Source of the DNA: Saprospiraceae bacterium
GTDB taxonomy: Bacteria; Bacteroidota; Bacteroidia; Chitinophagales; Saprospiraceae
Assembly (NCBI GenBank): GCA_027488935.1
Contig: JAIYAP010000044.1
Coordinates: 62,001 to 126,000 of the forward strand
Direction: 5' to 3'
DNA length: 64,000 bases
Part shown: in pieces, positions 54,706 to 62,858 of the stretch
How the letters are laid out: the number at the start of each line of letters is the position of its first letter
Position numbering within the stretch: position 1 is the first letter of the stretch
Program-made: the position numbers and the translations under genes
Notes under the pieces: generated by a model
The model's database searches: none
Seen by the model: only the letters and a program-made list of their open reading frames with translations
Told to the model about the DNA's origin: nothing

Positions 54706-55347
54706 ATGGCAAACGGCAAATATCCCAGAACCTATCATTTCCCATTTTCACCCGGGGCCACCCAGGATGACAAGATCAGCGCGGATTGGATGCCTATCAC
54801 GCAACACGCATTGGTGGTCACCGAAAAGTTGGATGGAGAGAACACGTGTTTGAAAAAAAGCGGTGTGTTTGCGCGATCGCACAGTGCGCCTACGCGCAAT
54901 CCCTGGGCTCAAAATATGTGGCCTATTTGGGATCGAATCCAGCATGATTTGGATGACTTGGAGATATTTGGGGAAAATCTATATGGCATTCACAGCATAG
55001 AATACAGTCAATTATCGGCTTATTTTTATGTTTTTGGCATACGATCCGGCATGCAATGGCTGTCGTGGGCGGAAGTGCAACAGTGGTGTTTTTTAATGGA
55101 TTTGCCCGTTGTTCCGGTATTTCAAACCGGTGTTTTTACGCCTGCAGGTCTCCAAACAAAAATTTTGGAAGGAATGAAAGCGCCCAGCGCCTTGGGTGGG
55201 ATACGGGAAGGATTTGTGGCGCGTACGGAAGCGGCATTTATGGAAGATGATTTTGGCCAAAACGTGTTAAAATATGTGCGTGCCAACCATGTACAAACTG
55301 ATGAACATTGGACGCGCAACTGGCGAAAAGCGCAACTTGTTTATTGA
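54706..55347 (+). CDS. RNA ligase family protein
   Basis: A nucleotidyltransferase-fold RNA ligase of 213 residues from this start. The nucleophile Lys41 lies in motif I, EKLDGEN. The downstream GENLYGIHSI segment fits motif III, and REGFVARTE fits motif IV. The N-terminal YPRTYHFPFSPGAT is typical of the family. The start is uncertain: upstream in-frame ATGs occur at 54655 and 54688, and a TTG at 54640. It would seal 5'-phosphate to 3'-OH RNA ends. It is followed 16 bp later by an end-healing enzyme, so the pair forms an RNA-repair cassette. Confidence 0.85.
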   Translation: MANGKYPRTYHFPFSPGATQDDKISADWMPITQHALVVTEKLDGENTCLKKSGVFARSHSAPTRNPWAQNMWPIWDRIQHDLDDLEIFGENLYGIHSIEYSQLSAYFYVFGIRSGMQWLSWAEVQQWCFLMDLPVVPVFQTGVFTPAGLQTKILEGMKAPSALGGIREGFVARTEAAFMEDDFGQNVLKYVRANHVQTDEHWTRNWRKAQLVY

Positions 55348-55363
55348 AAAACAACTTCAAATA

Positions 55364-56443
55364 ATGAAAAACTGGATCATCGATCTAAAGCCCAATTGGC
55401 CGCTGTTAGAAACCCTTCCATGGGTAGCGGACATGCGCGCCTGCATGCAAGACCCCGTGTGGCATGCAGAAGGGGATGTATTTACCCATACTAAAATGGT
55501 GCTCCAAGAACTTGTACAACTGCCTGAATTTCAATCTTTAAATACATCTGACAAGTCTTTATTGGTGTGGGCTGCTTTATTGCATGATGTAGCCAAACCG
55601 CACACCACAAAATTAGAAGAAGGCCGCATTGTGAGTCCCAGACACGCAGCAATCGGTGAAAAAGTGAGTCGGGAAATGTTGTGGGATATGCCTTTTGAGC
55701 AGCGGGAGCAAATATGCGCACTGGTTCGATTGCATGGTTTGCCACTTTGGTCGCTGGATAAAGACAATCCCAACCGCTCCGTGATTAGCGCCAGTTTGCG
55801 GGTACGTAATGAATTAATCTATATTTTAGCCAAGGCCGACGTGCTGGGCCGCATCAGTGCCGGACAATCAGAATATTTAGAACGCTTGGAATATTTTAAA
55901 GAATTATGTATTGAAAACGAATGTTTTAGCGCGCCCAAACAGTTTTTTAATGCGCATAGTCAATTTCGTTTTTTCCAAACAGATGCCCCTTATCCGGCGC
56001 AATTATTTGACGATACGGCTTTTGAAATAATCATTATGTCGGGTTTGCCGGGCAGTGGGAAAGACACGTATGCATCCAACAAAAATTTGCCAGTAATTAG
56101 TTTAGACGCCTTGCGTAAAACCTTGAAAATCAAACATGATGATCGCGATGGGCAGGGTAGGGTAGCCCAGGAAGCGTATCAAATGGCGAAGGCTTATGCG
56201 GGTAAAAAGCAGTCTTTTATCTGGAACAGCACCAATTTGACCAAAATGATGCGCGATCGGGTGGTGCATACCTTGGCCGTATACAATCCGCGTTTTCGAA
56301 TTGTTTATGTAGAGTCTTCCCTCGAAAAAATGATGGAACGCCGTGGAGCCAGTATTCCGCATGCGCGTTTAAGGGATATGTTGCAAAAATTGGATTTGCC
56401 GTTAAGAGAAGAGGCGCATTCGATTGAATATCGGCGGTCTTAA
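55364..56443 (+). CDS. HD-Pnk-type RNA/DNA end-healing enzyme (HD phosphoesterase plus 5'-kinase)
   Basis: A 359-residue two-domain protein. The N-terminal HD domain carries H74-D75 in LLHDVAKP, with an upstream FTHTKMVL His and a later LVRLHGLP His completing a metal site. The C-terminal domain is a P-loop polynucleotide kinase with G227-T235 (GLPGSGKDT, Lys233), a candidate catalytic Asp in SLDALRK and a lid region IWNSTNLTKMMRDR. This order matches HD-Pnk of Runella slithyformis, which removes 2',3'-cyclic phosphates and phosphorylates 5'-OH ends. I start at the ATG at 55364; the frame is open upstream but overlaps the ligase gene. Confidence 0.88.
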   Translation: MKNWIIDLKPNWPLLETLPWVADMRACMQDPVWHAEGDVFTHTKMVLQELVQLPEFQSLNTSDKSLLVWAALLHDVAKPHTTKLEEGRIVSPRHAAIGEKVSREMLWDMPFEQREQICALVRLHGLPLWSLDKDNPNRSVISASLRVRNELIYILAKADVLGRISAGQSEYLERLEYFKELCIENECFSAPKQFFNAHSQFRFFQTDAPYPAQLFDDTAFEIIIMSGLPGSGKDTYASNKNLPVISLDALRKTLKIKHDDRDGQGRVAQEAYQMAKAYAGKKQSFIWNSTNLTKMMRDRVVHTLAVYNPRFRIVYVESSLEKMMERRGASIPHARLRDMLQKLDLPLREEAHSIEYRRS

Positions 56444-56467
56444 TTTTTTTATCCCTGACCTTTTCGC

Positions 56468-56475
56468 CATCTTTG
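56468..56475 (+). promoter_or_regulatory. Possible -7 element (CATCTTTG) for ettA
   Basis: Matches TAnnTTTG except for the first base and would give a leader of about 60 bases before the ettA ATG. Confidence 0.4.
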
Positions 56476-56540
56476 CGGCACGCGCGGCGATTTGTTGTAT
56501 ATTGCTGTGCATCTTACCAATTCATTTTTTATAAATCGCT

Positions 56541-58211
56541 ATGTCAGAGAAGATTATATTTTCAATGTCCGGGGTGAGTAAAACCTTTCCTCCGAGCAAA
56601 CAGGTGCTTAAAAACATCTGGCTTTCCTTTTATTACGGCGCAAAAATCGGGGTGCTGGGTTTGAATGGTTCGGGTAAATCGACCTTGCTGAAAATTATCG
56701 CTGGGGTTGACCAGAACTACGAAGGCAAAATCGAATTTGAAAAAACATTCAAAATTGGTTTCCTCGAACAGGAGCCAATCATGGATGAAAGCAAAACCGT
56801 TCGACAAATTGTGGAAGAAGCCGTGGCCAATGTTGTGGCTTTGTTGAAAGAAAACGAGGACATTGGCATGAAACTCGGTGAGGTGACCGACGATGACGAG
56901 ATGATGCGCCTGATTGAACGCCAGGGAGAAGTGCTGGAGCAAATTGAACACGTGAATGGCTGGGAACTCGATTACCGCCTGGATGTTTTCATGGATGCGC
57001 TGCGTTGCCCGGATAATGATAAAATGATTAAGGTGTGTTCAGGAGGTGAACGTCGCCGGGTTGCTTTGGCCCGTTTGCTGCTCAGTCAACCTGATATTTT
57101 ATTGCTCGATGAGCCTACCAACCACTTGGATGCCGAATCGGTGGCCTGGTTGGAACAATACCTGCAAAATTTCCCGGGTACCGTTATTGCGGTAACGCAC
57201 GACCGGTACTTCCTCGATAATGTAGCAGGCTGGATTTTGGAACTCGACCGCGGAGAGGGTATTCCGTGGCAGGGCAACTATTCTACCTGGCTGGATCAGA
57301 AAAACAAACGCCTTCAACAGGAGGCCCGTGAAGATGACAAACGCCGCAAAACCCTGGAGCGTGAGTTGGAGTGGGTGCGGATGTCGCCCAAAGCCCGCCA
57401 AAGCAAGGGTAAAGCTCGTTTGAATGCCTACGATAAGATGGCCGGAGAAGAAGGCCGCGAAAAAGAAAATAAACTGGAACTCTGGATTCCGGGTGGCCCG
57501 CGTTTGGGCGACCTCGTGATTCAAACCAAAAATATTTCCAAGTCTTTCGGTGATCGGATTTTGTTTGAAAACGTGAACCTGGACATTCCGAAAAATGCCA
57601 TTGTGGGTATTATCGGACCAAATGGTGTGGGTAAATCTACCTTGTTTAAAATCCTGACAGGTCGGGAGCAAGCTGATACGGGTGAAGTTATTACCGGTGA
57701 AACGGTCAAAATGAGTTATGTTGACCAAAGCCACGAGGGCCTGTTGCCGGAAAAATCTATTTTTGAAATTATTTCGGATGGGAACGACCTCATCCAGGTG
57801 GGCAATACCAGCGTCAATGCCCGCGCCTATATTTCGCGGTTCAATTTCTCTGGATCCGATCAGCAGAAAAAACTCGGGGTATTATCTGGTGGTGAACGCA
57901 ACCGGGTACACCTGGCGATGACGCTTAAAGATGGCGGCAATGTGTTGTTGCTCGATGAGCCTACGAACGATATTGACGTGAATACCTTGCGTGCGCTTGA
58001 AGATGCCTTGGATGATTTTGCGGGTTGCGCCTTGATTATCAGCCACGATCGCTGGTTTATTGACCGTTTGGCTACCCACATTTTGGCTTTTGAAGACGAT
58101 GCGCAAGTGGTCTTTTTTGAAGGAAACTTTACGGATTATGAAGCCGCTAAACGCGCAAAATTAGGCGATGTGACACCACACCGCCCACGCGTAAAGCATA
58201 TTTTACCATAA
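56541..58211 (+). CDS. ettA: Energy-dependent translational throttle protein (ABC-F)
   Basis: A 556-residue soluble ABC-F ATPase with two nucleotide-binding domains. Walker A motifs are GLNGSGKST and GPNGVGKST, signatures CSGGERRR and LSGGERNR, and Walker B regions end in LLLDEPTN. Between them lies the charged interdomain linker (KRLQQEAREDDKRRKTLERE) that reaches the ribosomal P/E-site region. Length and the absence of membrane helices fit EttA, which couples ribosome entry into elongation to ATP/ADP levels. Confidence 0.95.
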   Translation: MSEKIIFSMSGVSKTFPPSKQVLKNIWLSFYYGAKIGVLGLNGSGKSTLLKIIAGVDQNYEGKIEFEKTFKIGFLEQEPIMDESKTVRQIVEEAVANVVALLKENEDIGMKLGEVTDDDEMMRLIERQGEVLEQIEHVNGWELDYRLDVFMDALRCPDNDKMIKVCSGGERRRVALARLLLSQPDILLLDEPTNHLDAESVAWLEQYLQNFPGTVIAVTHDRYFLDNVAGWILELDRGEGIPWQGNYSTWLDQKNKRLQQEAREDDKRRKTLERELEWVRMSPKARQSKGKARLNAYDKMAGEEGREKENKLELWIPGGPRLGDLVIQTKNISKSFGDRILFENVNLDIPKNAIVGIIGPNGVGKSTLFKILTGREQADTGEVITGETVKMSYVDQSHEGLLPEKSIFEIISDGNDLIQVGNTSVNARAYISRFNFSGSDQQKKLGVLSGGERNRVHLAMTLKDGGNVLLLDEPTNDIDVNTLRALEDALDDFAGCALIISHDRWFIDRLATHILAFEDDAQVVFFEGNFTDYEAAKRAKLGDVTPHRPRVKHILP

Positions 58212-58220
58212 AATTAAGAT

Positions 58221-58721
58221 CTATTCTTCAATTGGAATCGGTGTGCTGTATGGATGTGCTGCAAATAACACCATGGCAACAATATAAAGCAGCATGCCGA
58301 TTCCAATCAGAATAGCCGACATGCGCACATAATTGCGGTAACTTACCCAGGATTGTTCAAATTGACTTTGGTTTTTGTACCGTACTGCATTTTGCAAGTT
58401 GGAACCAAATTGATATAAAAAATAATAATAAAAAGCCAAAATACCTACTACGATCAAGACACCAAGCATGCCGTATTGGAAAAAACGGGAAATCATGGAA
58501 TATACCGGATTGCCAGCAGTTTCAAGTTGGGCGAACAAGGTGACCATCGTACCGGCGAGGGAACCCATCAAGGCAAATAAACCAGTGAAAATAAAACCCA
58601 AAATAGCCAGGAAAACGGTCCATTTTCCGGTTAAGATCCAATTGTGAAAGAGTTCATAAGGCAAATGACCGCCTTCTTCTGTTAATTCATTGCGGGTATA
58701 ATCGTCGTCCAGGATTTCCAT
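58221..58721 (-). CDS. Small polytopic membrane protein (DUF5362-like)
   Basis: A 166-residue protein with four hydrophobic helices (about 33-58, 78-105, and two in the last 45 residues) and an acidic cytoplasmic N-terminus. The KWTVFLAILGFIFTGL start and the YQFGSNLQNAVRYKNQSQFE loop resemble DUF5362 proteins of Bacteroidota. Function unknown. Probably co-transcribed with the related protein encoded just upstream (58742-59200), 20 bp away. Confidence 0.7.
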   Translation of the reverse strand: MEILDDDYTRNELTEEGGHLPYELFHNWILTGKWTVFLAILGFIFTGLFALMGSLAGTMVTLFAQLETAGNPVYSMISRFFQYGMLGVLIVVGILAFYYYFLYQFGSNLQNAVRYKNQSQFEQSWVSYRNYVRMSAILIGIGMLLYIVAMVLFAAHPYSTPIPIEE

Positions 58722-58741
58722 AAGAGTCGTTTGGTTTGGTG

Positions 58742-59200
58742 TTAGCGTGTGTTGGCAAGACTTCCGATGACGAATAACAGGAAAAACATCAATACAATAA
58801 ACCCGATATAAATCAGTGCGAGAATGCCGTAAAAAGCATAATTGTATCGAAAGTACTTAAAACCATCGGTAATAGAGTCCATTTCATCGGTTTCCATCCC
58901 GTTTTTCAGCATTGTTGCGAATTTGAAACTATACCAGACTGGCCATAGCACGAAGAGGATGGAAACAAAGTAGGAAAAGTATTGAACGGATTGGAGTTCT
59001 TGATTCAACAAGGGATTGCGGTTGGTGAATACAAAAAAACCGGAGAGTACCAGATACAGGAGCGTTAATCCTAAACAGACAAACGTCCAAAGAATGATTT
59101 CCGCCCAGATGGCGCGCACAAAGGGGGTTATCCGGATATCTTGTTCAGGTGGCGTAATCGGGTTGGAAGTTTGTTCTTCCGGGTTCGTATCGAGGATCAT
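58742..59200 (-). CDS. Small polytopic membrane protein related to its downstream neighbour
   Basis: A 152-residue protein with four predicted helices and a polar N-terminus. The third-helix/loop pattern (YSFKFATMLKNGMETDEMD followed by FKYFRYNYAFYGILAL) parallels the FGSNLQNAV...YRNYVRMSAIL pattern of the next gene, suggesting a diverged tandem duplication. Function unknown. Confidence 0.7.
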   Translation of the reverse strand: MILDTNPEEQTSNPITPPEQDIRITPFVRAIWAEIILWTFVCLGLTLLYLVLSGFFVFTNRNPLLNQELQSVQYFSYFVSILFVLWPVWYSFKFATMLKNGMETDEMDSITDGFKYFRYNYAFYGILALIYIGFIVLMFFLLFVIGSLANTR

Positions 59201-59221
59201 GTTGGAAGGTAAATTTTGTTG

Positions 59222-59229
59222 CGAAGGTA
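59222..59229 (-). promoter_or_regulatory. Possible -7 element (TACCTTCG) for the membrane-protein pair
   Basis: On the minus strand this matches TAnnTTTG at seven of eight positions, 21 bases before the ATG of the 152-residue protein. Confidence 0.35.
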
Positions 59230-59289
59230 GGGTGTTGATTTTTAATTTAAAAGAAAGCCCCTTTTTTACTTATAATTAAAATGTGACCC

Positions 59290-59721
59290 ATGTATATCTT
59301 ACAAATTGCGTTTGGTACCCCAGCGTTCGACGAGGCGGTGCAATTGCGTTATGAAGTTTTGCGCCGTCCGCTTGGACTAACGTACACCGAGGAGCAATTG
59401 GCCGCAGAGTACGATCAGTTGCATTTGGCGGCCTATTCGAACAACAGCGTATTAATCGGGTACCTCAACCTGACCCCCCAGGATGTGGAGGTTGTCAAGA
59501 TGCGCCAGGTGGCTGTTGCACCCGATTGTCAGGGTAAGGGTGTTGGCAAAGCATTGGTGAAAGCGGCAGAAGATTTGGCCAGCCAGTCTGGCTATAAAAC
59601 GATGGTGTTACATGCGCGTGAAACAGCCGTTCCATTTTACAACGCCTTGGAATACAATTCGGTGGGCGCTCAATTTGAGGAAGTAGGAATCCCGCATTTT
59701 CGGATGGAAAAAGCGCTTTAG
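59290..59721 (+). CDS. GNAT-family N-acetyltransferase
   Basis: A 143-residue single GNAT domain. The acetyl-CoA loop lies in QVAVAPDCQGKGVGKALVK (QGKGVG), with the usual C-terminal LHARETAVPFYNALEY segment. The substrate is unknown; the overall pattern is close to ElaA-like small acetyltransferases. Divergent from the membrane-protein pair. Confidence 0.9.
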   Translation: MYILQIAFGTPAFDEAVQLRYEVLRRPLGLTYTEEQLAAEYDQLHLAAYSNNSVLIGYLNLTPQDVEVVKMRQVAVAPDCQGKGVGKALVKAAEDLASQSGYKTMVLHARETAVPFYNALEYNSVGAQFEEVGIPHFRMEKAL

Positions 59722-59814
59722 CACCGATGAAAATATAATTTTTTTAGGCGCTTAGGCTTCAAAACAATTTGGTTTATCGCATTGTTTATGCAGACAATGC
59801 GTATCACCATAGAA

Positions 59815-59982
59815 ATGTCTAAAGAAAAACAGCCGGAACCAGATTCCAAACCTTTACCACTTCAAGAAGGTCTGGATTATTATATTGAAAACGGATATTT
59901 CGTTTTCACGGCGTATTATTTAAAAAAACGGGGCACCTGTTGCGGTAGCGGGTGTCGGCATTGCCCTTATGGTAAGTTGTGA
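59815..59982 (+). CDS. DUF5522-like cysteine-rich small protein
   Basis: A 55-residue protein from this ATG (MSKEKQPEPD). In-frame ATGs at 59788 and 59797 and a TTG at 59782 are alternatives. The C-terminus carries RGTCCGSGCRHCPYGK, the hallmark of DUF5522, with four Cys and a His that probably bind a metal. Its TGA stop lies in the first heptad of the repeat array that follows. Confidence 0.8.
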   Translation: MSKEKQPEPDSKPLPLQEGLDYYIENGYFVFTAYYLKKRGTCCGSGCRHCPYGKL

Positions 59983-60009
59983 GTTGATAGTTGTTAGTTG
60001 TTAGTTGTT
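59975..60009 (+). repeat. Heptad array, 5 units of AGTTGNN (left arm, locus 1)
   Basis: Five consecutive 7-base units AGTTGTG, AGTTGAT and three AGTTGTT, followed by a degenerate AGTTTGG. It begins inside the last codons of the DUF5522 gene and faces an inverted array of the same repeat at 60101-60177. The transcript of the two arms could pair over about 35 bases with mismatches at the variable positions. Confidence 0.85.
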
Positions 60010-60064
60010 AGTTTGGGTAAAATGGGAATCAGCAATTAAGTTTATCGGTTTTGTTACAAGGATG

Positions 60065-60080
60065 CGACCCACTAGGGTCG
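60065..60080. repeat. Small hairpin between the two heptad arms, locus 1
   Basis: A perfect 6-bp stem CGACCC/GGGTCG with a 4-base ACTA loop, in the roughly 90-bp core between the inverted heptad arrays. Confidence 0.6.
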
Positions 60081-60100
60081 TAATTGACCACGAAAATTTT

Positions 60101-60177
60101 CAACTCACAACTCACAACTATCAACTCACAACTATCAACTCACAACTCACAACTCACAACTATCAACTATCAACTAA
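60101..60177 (-). repeat. Heptad array, 11 units of CAACTNN (right arm, locus 1)
   Basis: Eleven uninterrupted 7-base units CAACTCA, CAACTAT or CAACTAA. On the minus strand these are NNAGTTG, the same repeat as the left arm in opposite orientation. The array runs into the 3' end of the Kir channel gene, supplying its final codons and its TGA stop at 60163-60165. Confidence 0.88.
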
Positions 60178-61119
60178 CTCATACTCCCCAACCAAACTAG
60201 TCAATACCCGCGCTTTTCCTTTTTTGGTGCGGCCAATGACTGGTAAAAACCGCGCATTCCAGGCCATTTCTTCGCCTGTGTACGAGCGCCGTACGTGTAC
60301 CATTTGCTGATTGGCTTCATCGGTGCCTTTTACCAAAATTAAAAATTCGGCCATCGCATCGATCAAATCCTGTTGCGAAAACCCAAAAAGCGGACTGTTT
60401 TCATTGATGTCATGCACGATTGTCCAGGAAAGCGAGAAGAACGATACTTTCGAGATTTCGAGGGGTAATGCAAAAAAACGTCGGGAAATATTGCCATTTT
60501 CCTCCCGCTGATTGACCGTCAAAATTACTTGCACTTCGGTTTCAATCAACTCACTGCGCGCAGCATTCACCATCCGAAACATCAGGCCTTGTCCGGTGCG
60601 GTATGGGGCCACCAGTATTTTTTCGCTAAAAGCAATCCGCGCAACGGGGCGAGAAAATCGGCCATACAACAAGCCAGAAATCAGGGCGAAAGTAAGCAAC
60701 CCTAAAAAAGATTCAAAGGATGCTATGATGTTGGCGGGCAATCCTTCTGGACTAATATGACCGTAGCCAACCGTCGTAAGGGTTTGACTGCTAAAAAAAT
60801 AAGCCTGGGTCAATTGATGCAAAATATCGCCATCAGAGGTGCCACGCAAGTGCTCAATTCCAATCAGGCAATAAACAACAGAAAATACAATATTTAAAAA
60901 AACAAAACCTGTTAAAGCCAACAAAAAAAACTGCCAGGCAGGCATCATCATTAAATGAAAATAGGTATTGTCCCAATATCCAAACCGTTCTCTATCAACA
61001 TTAAATACACCATTTGGATTCATCATCCGACCAGAGTCGGTCAATGTTTTACCAAAGCCCAATTCTTGTTCTATGGGTTTAGTGGCGATACGCCGCGGCA
61101 TTTTAGTAAAATTAAGCAT
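60163..61119 (-). CDS. Inward-rectifier (KirBac-type) potassium channel
   Basis: A 318-residue channel. Two membrane helices (about 60-85 and 130-155) flank a pore loop with the K+ filter T116-V117-G118-Y119-G120 (TTVGYGH). The C-terminal about 160 residues form the cytoplasmic Ig-like gating domain (YGRFSRPVARIAFSEKILVA and GQGLMFRMVNAARSELIE). The last codons (ELVDS) and the stop are encoded by the heptad repeat array. Family assignment is secure; gating ligands are unknown. An internal ATG at codon 7 is an alternative start. Confidence 0.93.
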   Translation of the reverse strand: MLNFTKMPRRIATKPIEQELGFGKTLTDSGRMMNPNGVFNVDRERFGYWDNTYFHLMMMPAWQFFLLALTGFVFLNIVFSVVYCLIGIEHLRGTSDGDILHQLTQAYFFSSQTLTTVGYGHISPEGLPANIIASFESFLGLLTFALISGLLYGRFSRPVARIAFSEKILVAPYRTGQGLMFRMVNAARSELIETEVQVILTVNQREENGNISRRFFALPLEISKVSFFSLSWTIVHDINENSPLFGFSQQDLIDAMAEFLILVKGTDEANQQMVHVRRSYTGEEMAWNARFLPVIGRTKKGKARVLTSLVGEYELVDS

Positions 61120-61237
61120 AACAATCTGGTAAAATTAGGATGTAAAAATAAGACACCTTCTTCCAAACAAAAGGCTATTTTAAAAGTTTACTGCTTATCT
61201 GTATGTTCAGACATCATTTTGATTTACTATTGCATGC

Positions 61238-62662
61238 ATGAAGCATAGTGCGATTGTTTGGTTTCGACAAGATTTAAGGCTTCACGATAATGAGGCGATC
61301 ACCACGGCACTGCGCATGGCCGATGAGGTGGTACCCGTGTACGTTTTTGACGAGCGGGTATTTAAAGGTACCACGCGGTTTGGCTTTCCAAAAACGGGGG
61401 CCTTTCGAGCAAAATTTATCCTTGAATCTGTAGCAGATTTGCGCCAAAGTTTGCGTGAATTGGGCAGCGATCTAATTGTCCGGGTAGGACGTCCTGAAGT
61501 TATTGTGGCCGAAATGGCCCAGCAGCGCAAATGTTCCTGGGTACTTTGTAACCGCGAACGCACCCAGGAAGAGGTATTTGTGCAAGATGCCTTGGAGCAA
61601 AAATTGTGGACTTTTGGTGTTGAGTTGCTGTACACCCGAGGAAAAATGTTGTACAACACCCAGGATTTGCCAGTACCCGTGCATCATACGCCTGATACCT
61701 TTACCCAGTACCGCAAAGACAACGAAAATATCACCCCTGTTCGCCCGCCTTTGCATGCCCCTACTGCACTCACAACGCTACCTGCCCTATTTGAACCCGG
61801 TGAAATACCCACATTAAGCGATTTCGGACTATCCGAACCGGTAGCCGATCCGCGCAGTGTTTTGCCTTTTAAAGGCGGTGAACGCGCAGGATTGCAACGC
61901 CTCCGCTATTATTTCTGGGAAAAAGACCTGCTGGCGGAGTATAAGGAGACCCGTAATGGACTGATTGGCGGCGATTATTCCTCCAAGTTTTCACCGTGGC
62001 TCGCAACTGGATGCTTATCGCCCAAACTCGTTTACCATGAAATAAAACGCTACGAACGCGAACGCACTTCCAACGATAGCACCTATTGGCTGTTTTTTGA
62101 ATTGCTATGGCGCGATTATTTCCGCTTGCTCGGCAAAAAATTTGGCAACAAAATCTTCCTAAAATCCGGTCCTCAAAACAAGCCCCAGCGCCACCTGAAA
62201 AATAATATGGAGCTGTTTAAATGCTGGGCGGAAGGGAAAACGGGCGTTCCCTTTATTGATGCCAACATGCGCGAACTCAATGCCACGGGCTTTATGAGCA
62301 ACCGCGGCCGCCAAAATGTGGCTTCTTTCCTGGTGAAAGACTTGAAAGTGAACTGGCAAATGGGCGCCGAATACTTTGAAAGCCTCCTCATAGACTATGA
62401 CCCCTGCTCCAACTGGGGCAACTGGAATTATGTAGCAGGTGTCGGCAGCGATCCACGCGAAGACCGCTATTTCAACATCCTCACCCAAGCCCGCAATTAC
62501 GACCCCCGCGGCGCATACGTGCAACTTTGGCTGCCCGAATTCGCCCATGTCCCGATCGAAAAAATTCACCGCCCCGACCTCCTCTGCGCCGCCGATCGCC
62601 AGGAATTTAAGCTAAATGGATATCCCAAACCTATGGTGCGGATTGAAAAATGGGTAAGTTAG
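61238..62662 (+). CDS. Cryptochrome/photolyase family protein, DASH type
   Basis: A 474-residue flavoprotein. The N-terminal photolyase alpha/beta domain begins IVWFRQDLRLHDNEAI and binds an antenna cofactor. The C-terminal FAD domain contains FSPWLATGCLSP, FELLWRDYFRLLGKKFGNKIF and NRGRQNVASFLVKDLKV, the last two diagnostic of CRY-DASH. Such proteins repair UV dimers in single-stranded or looped DNA. The TAG stop (62660-62662) lies where the heptad array begins. Confidence 0.93.
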   Translation: MKHSAIVWFRQDLRLHDNEAITTALRMADEVVPVYVFDERVFKGTTRFGFPKTGAFRAKFILESVADLRQSLRELGSDLIVRVGRPEVIVAEMAQQRKCSWVLCNRERTQEEVFVQDALEQKLWTFGVELLYTRGKMLYNTQDLPVPVHHTPDTFTQYRKDNENITPVRPPLHAPTALTTLPALFEPGEIPTLSDFGLSEPVADPRSVLPFKGGERAGLQRLRYYFWEKDLLAEYKETRNGLIGGDYSSKFSPWLATGCLSPKLVYHEIKRYERERTSNDSTYWLFFELLWRDYFRLLGKKFGNKIFLKSGPQNKPQRHLKNNMELFKCWAEGKTGVPFIDANMRELNATGFMSNRGRQNVASFLVKDLKVNWQMGAEYFESLLIDYDPCSNWGNWNYVAGVGSDPREDRYFNILTQARNYDPRGAYVQLWLPEFAHVPIEKIHRPDLLCAADRQEFKLNGYPKPMVRIEKWVS

Positions 62663-62744
62663 TTGATAGTTGTTAGTTGTTAGTTGTTAGTTGTTAGTTA
62701 TTAGTTGTTAGTTATTAGTTGTTAGTTATTAGTTGTTAGTTGTT
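62661..62744 (+). repeat. Heptad array, 12 units of AGTTRNT (left arm, locus 2)
   Basis: Twelve uninterrupted 7-base units: AGTTGAT, then AGTTGTT interspersed with three AGTTATT, preceded by a partial AGTT that overlaps the last photolyase codon and followed by AGTTTGG. Same repeat family as locus 1, again starting at the stop codon of a plus-strand gene. Confidence 0.88.
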
Positions 62745-62777
62745 AGTTTGGACATGCCCAAATATGGTTGATATTCG

Positions 62778-62818
62778 AGGTGACACCTTCGAGGGTTACC
62801 ACCCAAGGTGTCACCTCC
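62778..62818. repeat. Core of locus 2: inverted AGGTGWCACCT palindromes
   Basis: GAGGTGACACCTT (62778-62790) and AAGGTGTCACCTC (62806-62818) are perfect 13-bp inverted repeats around a 15-base loop. Each also contains its own 11-bp palindrome AGGTGWCACCT, and each is followed by a CGARGGTTA tail, so they can equally be read as near-identical direct repeats. Outside them GGACATGCC (62750-62758) and GGCATATCC (62843-62851) pair as imperfect inverted repeats. Confidence 0.75.
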
Positions 62819-62858
62819 GAAGGTTAACGCCCCGAAGCCCATGGCATATCCAAACTCA

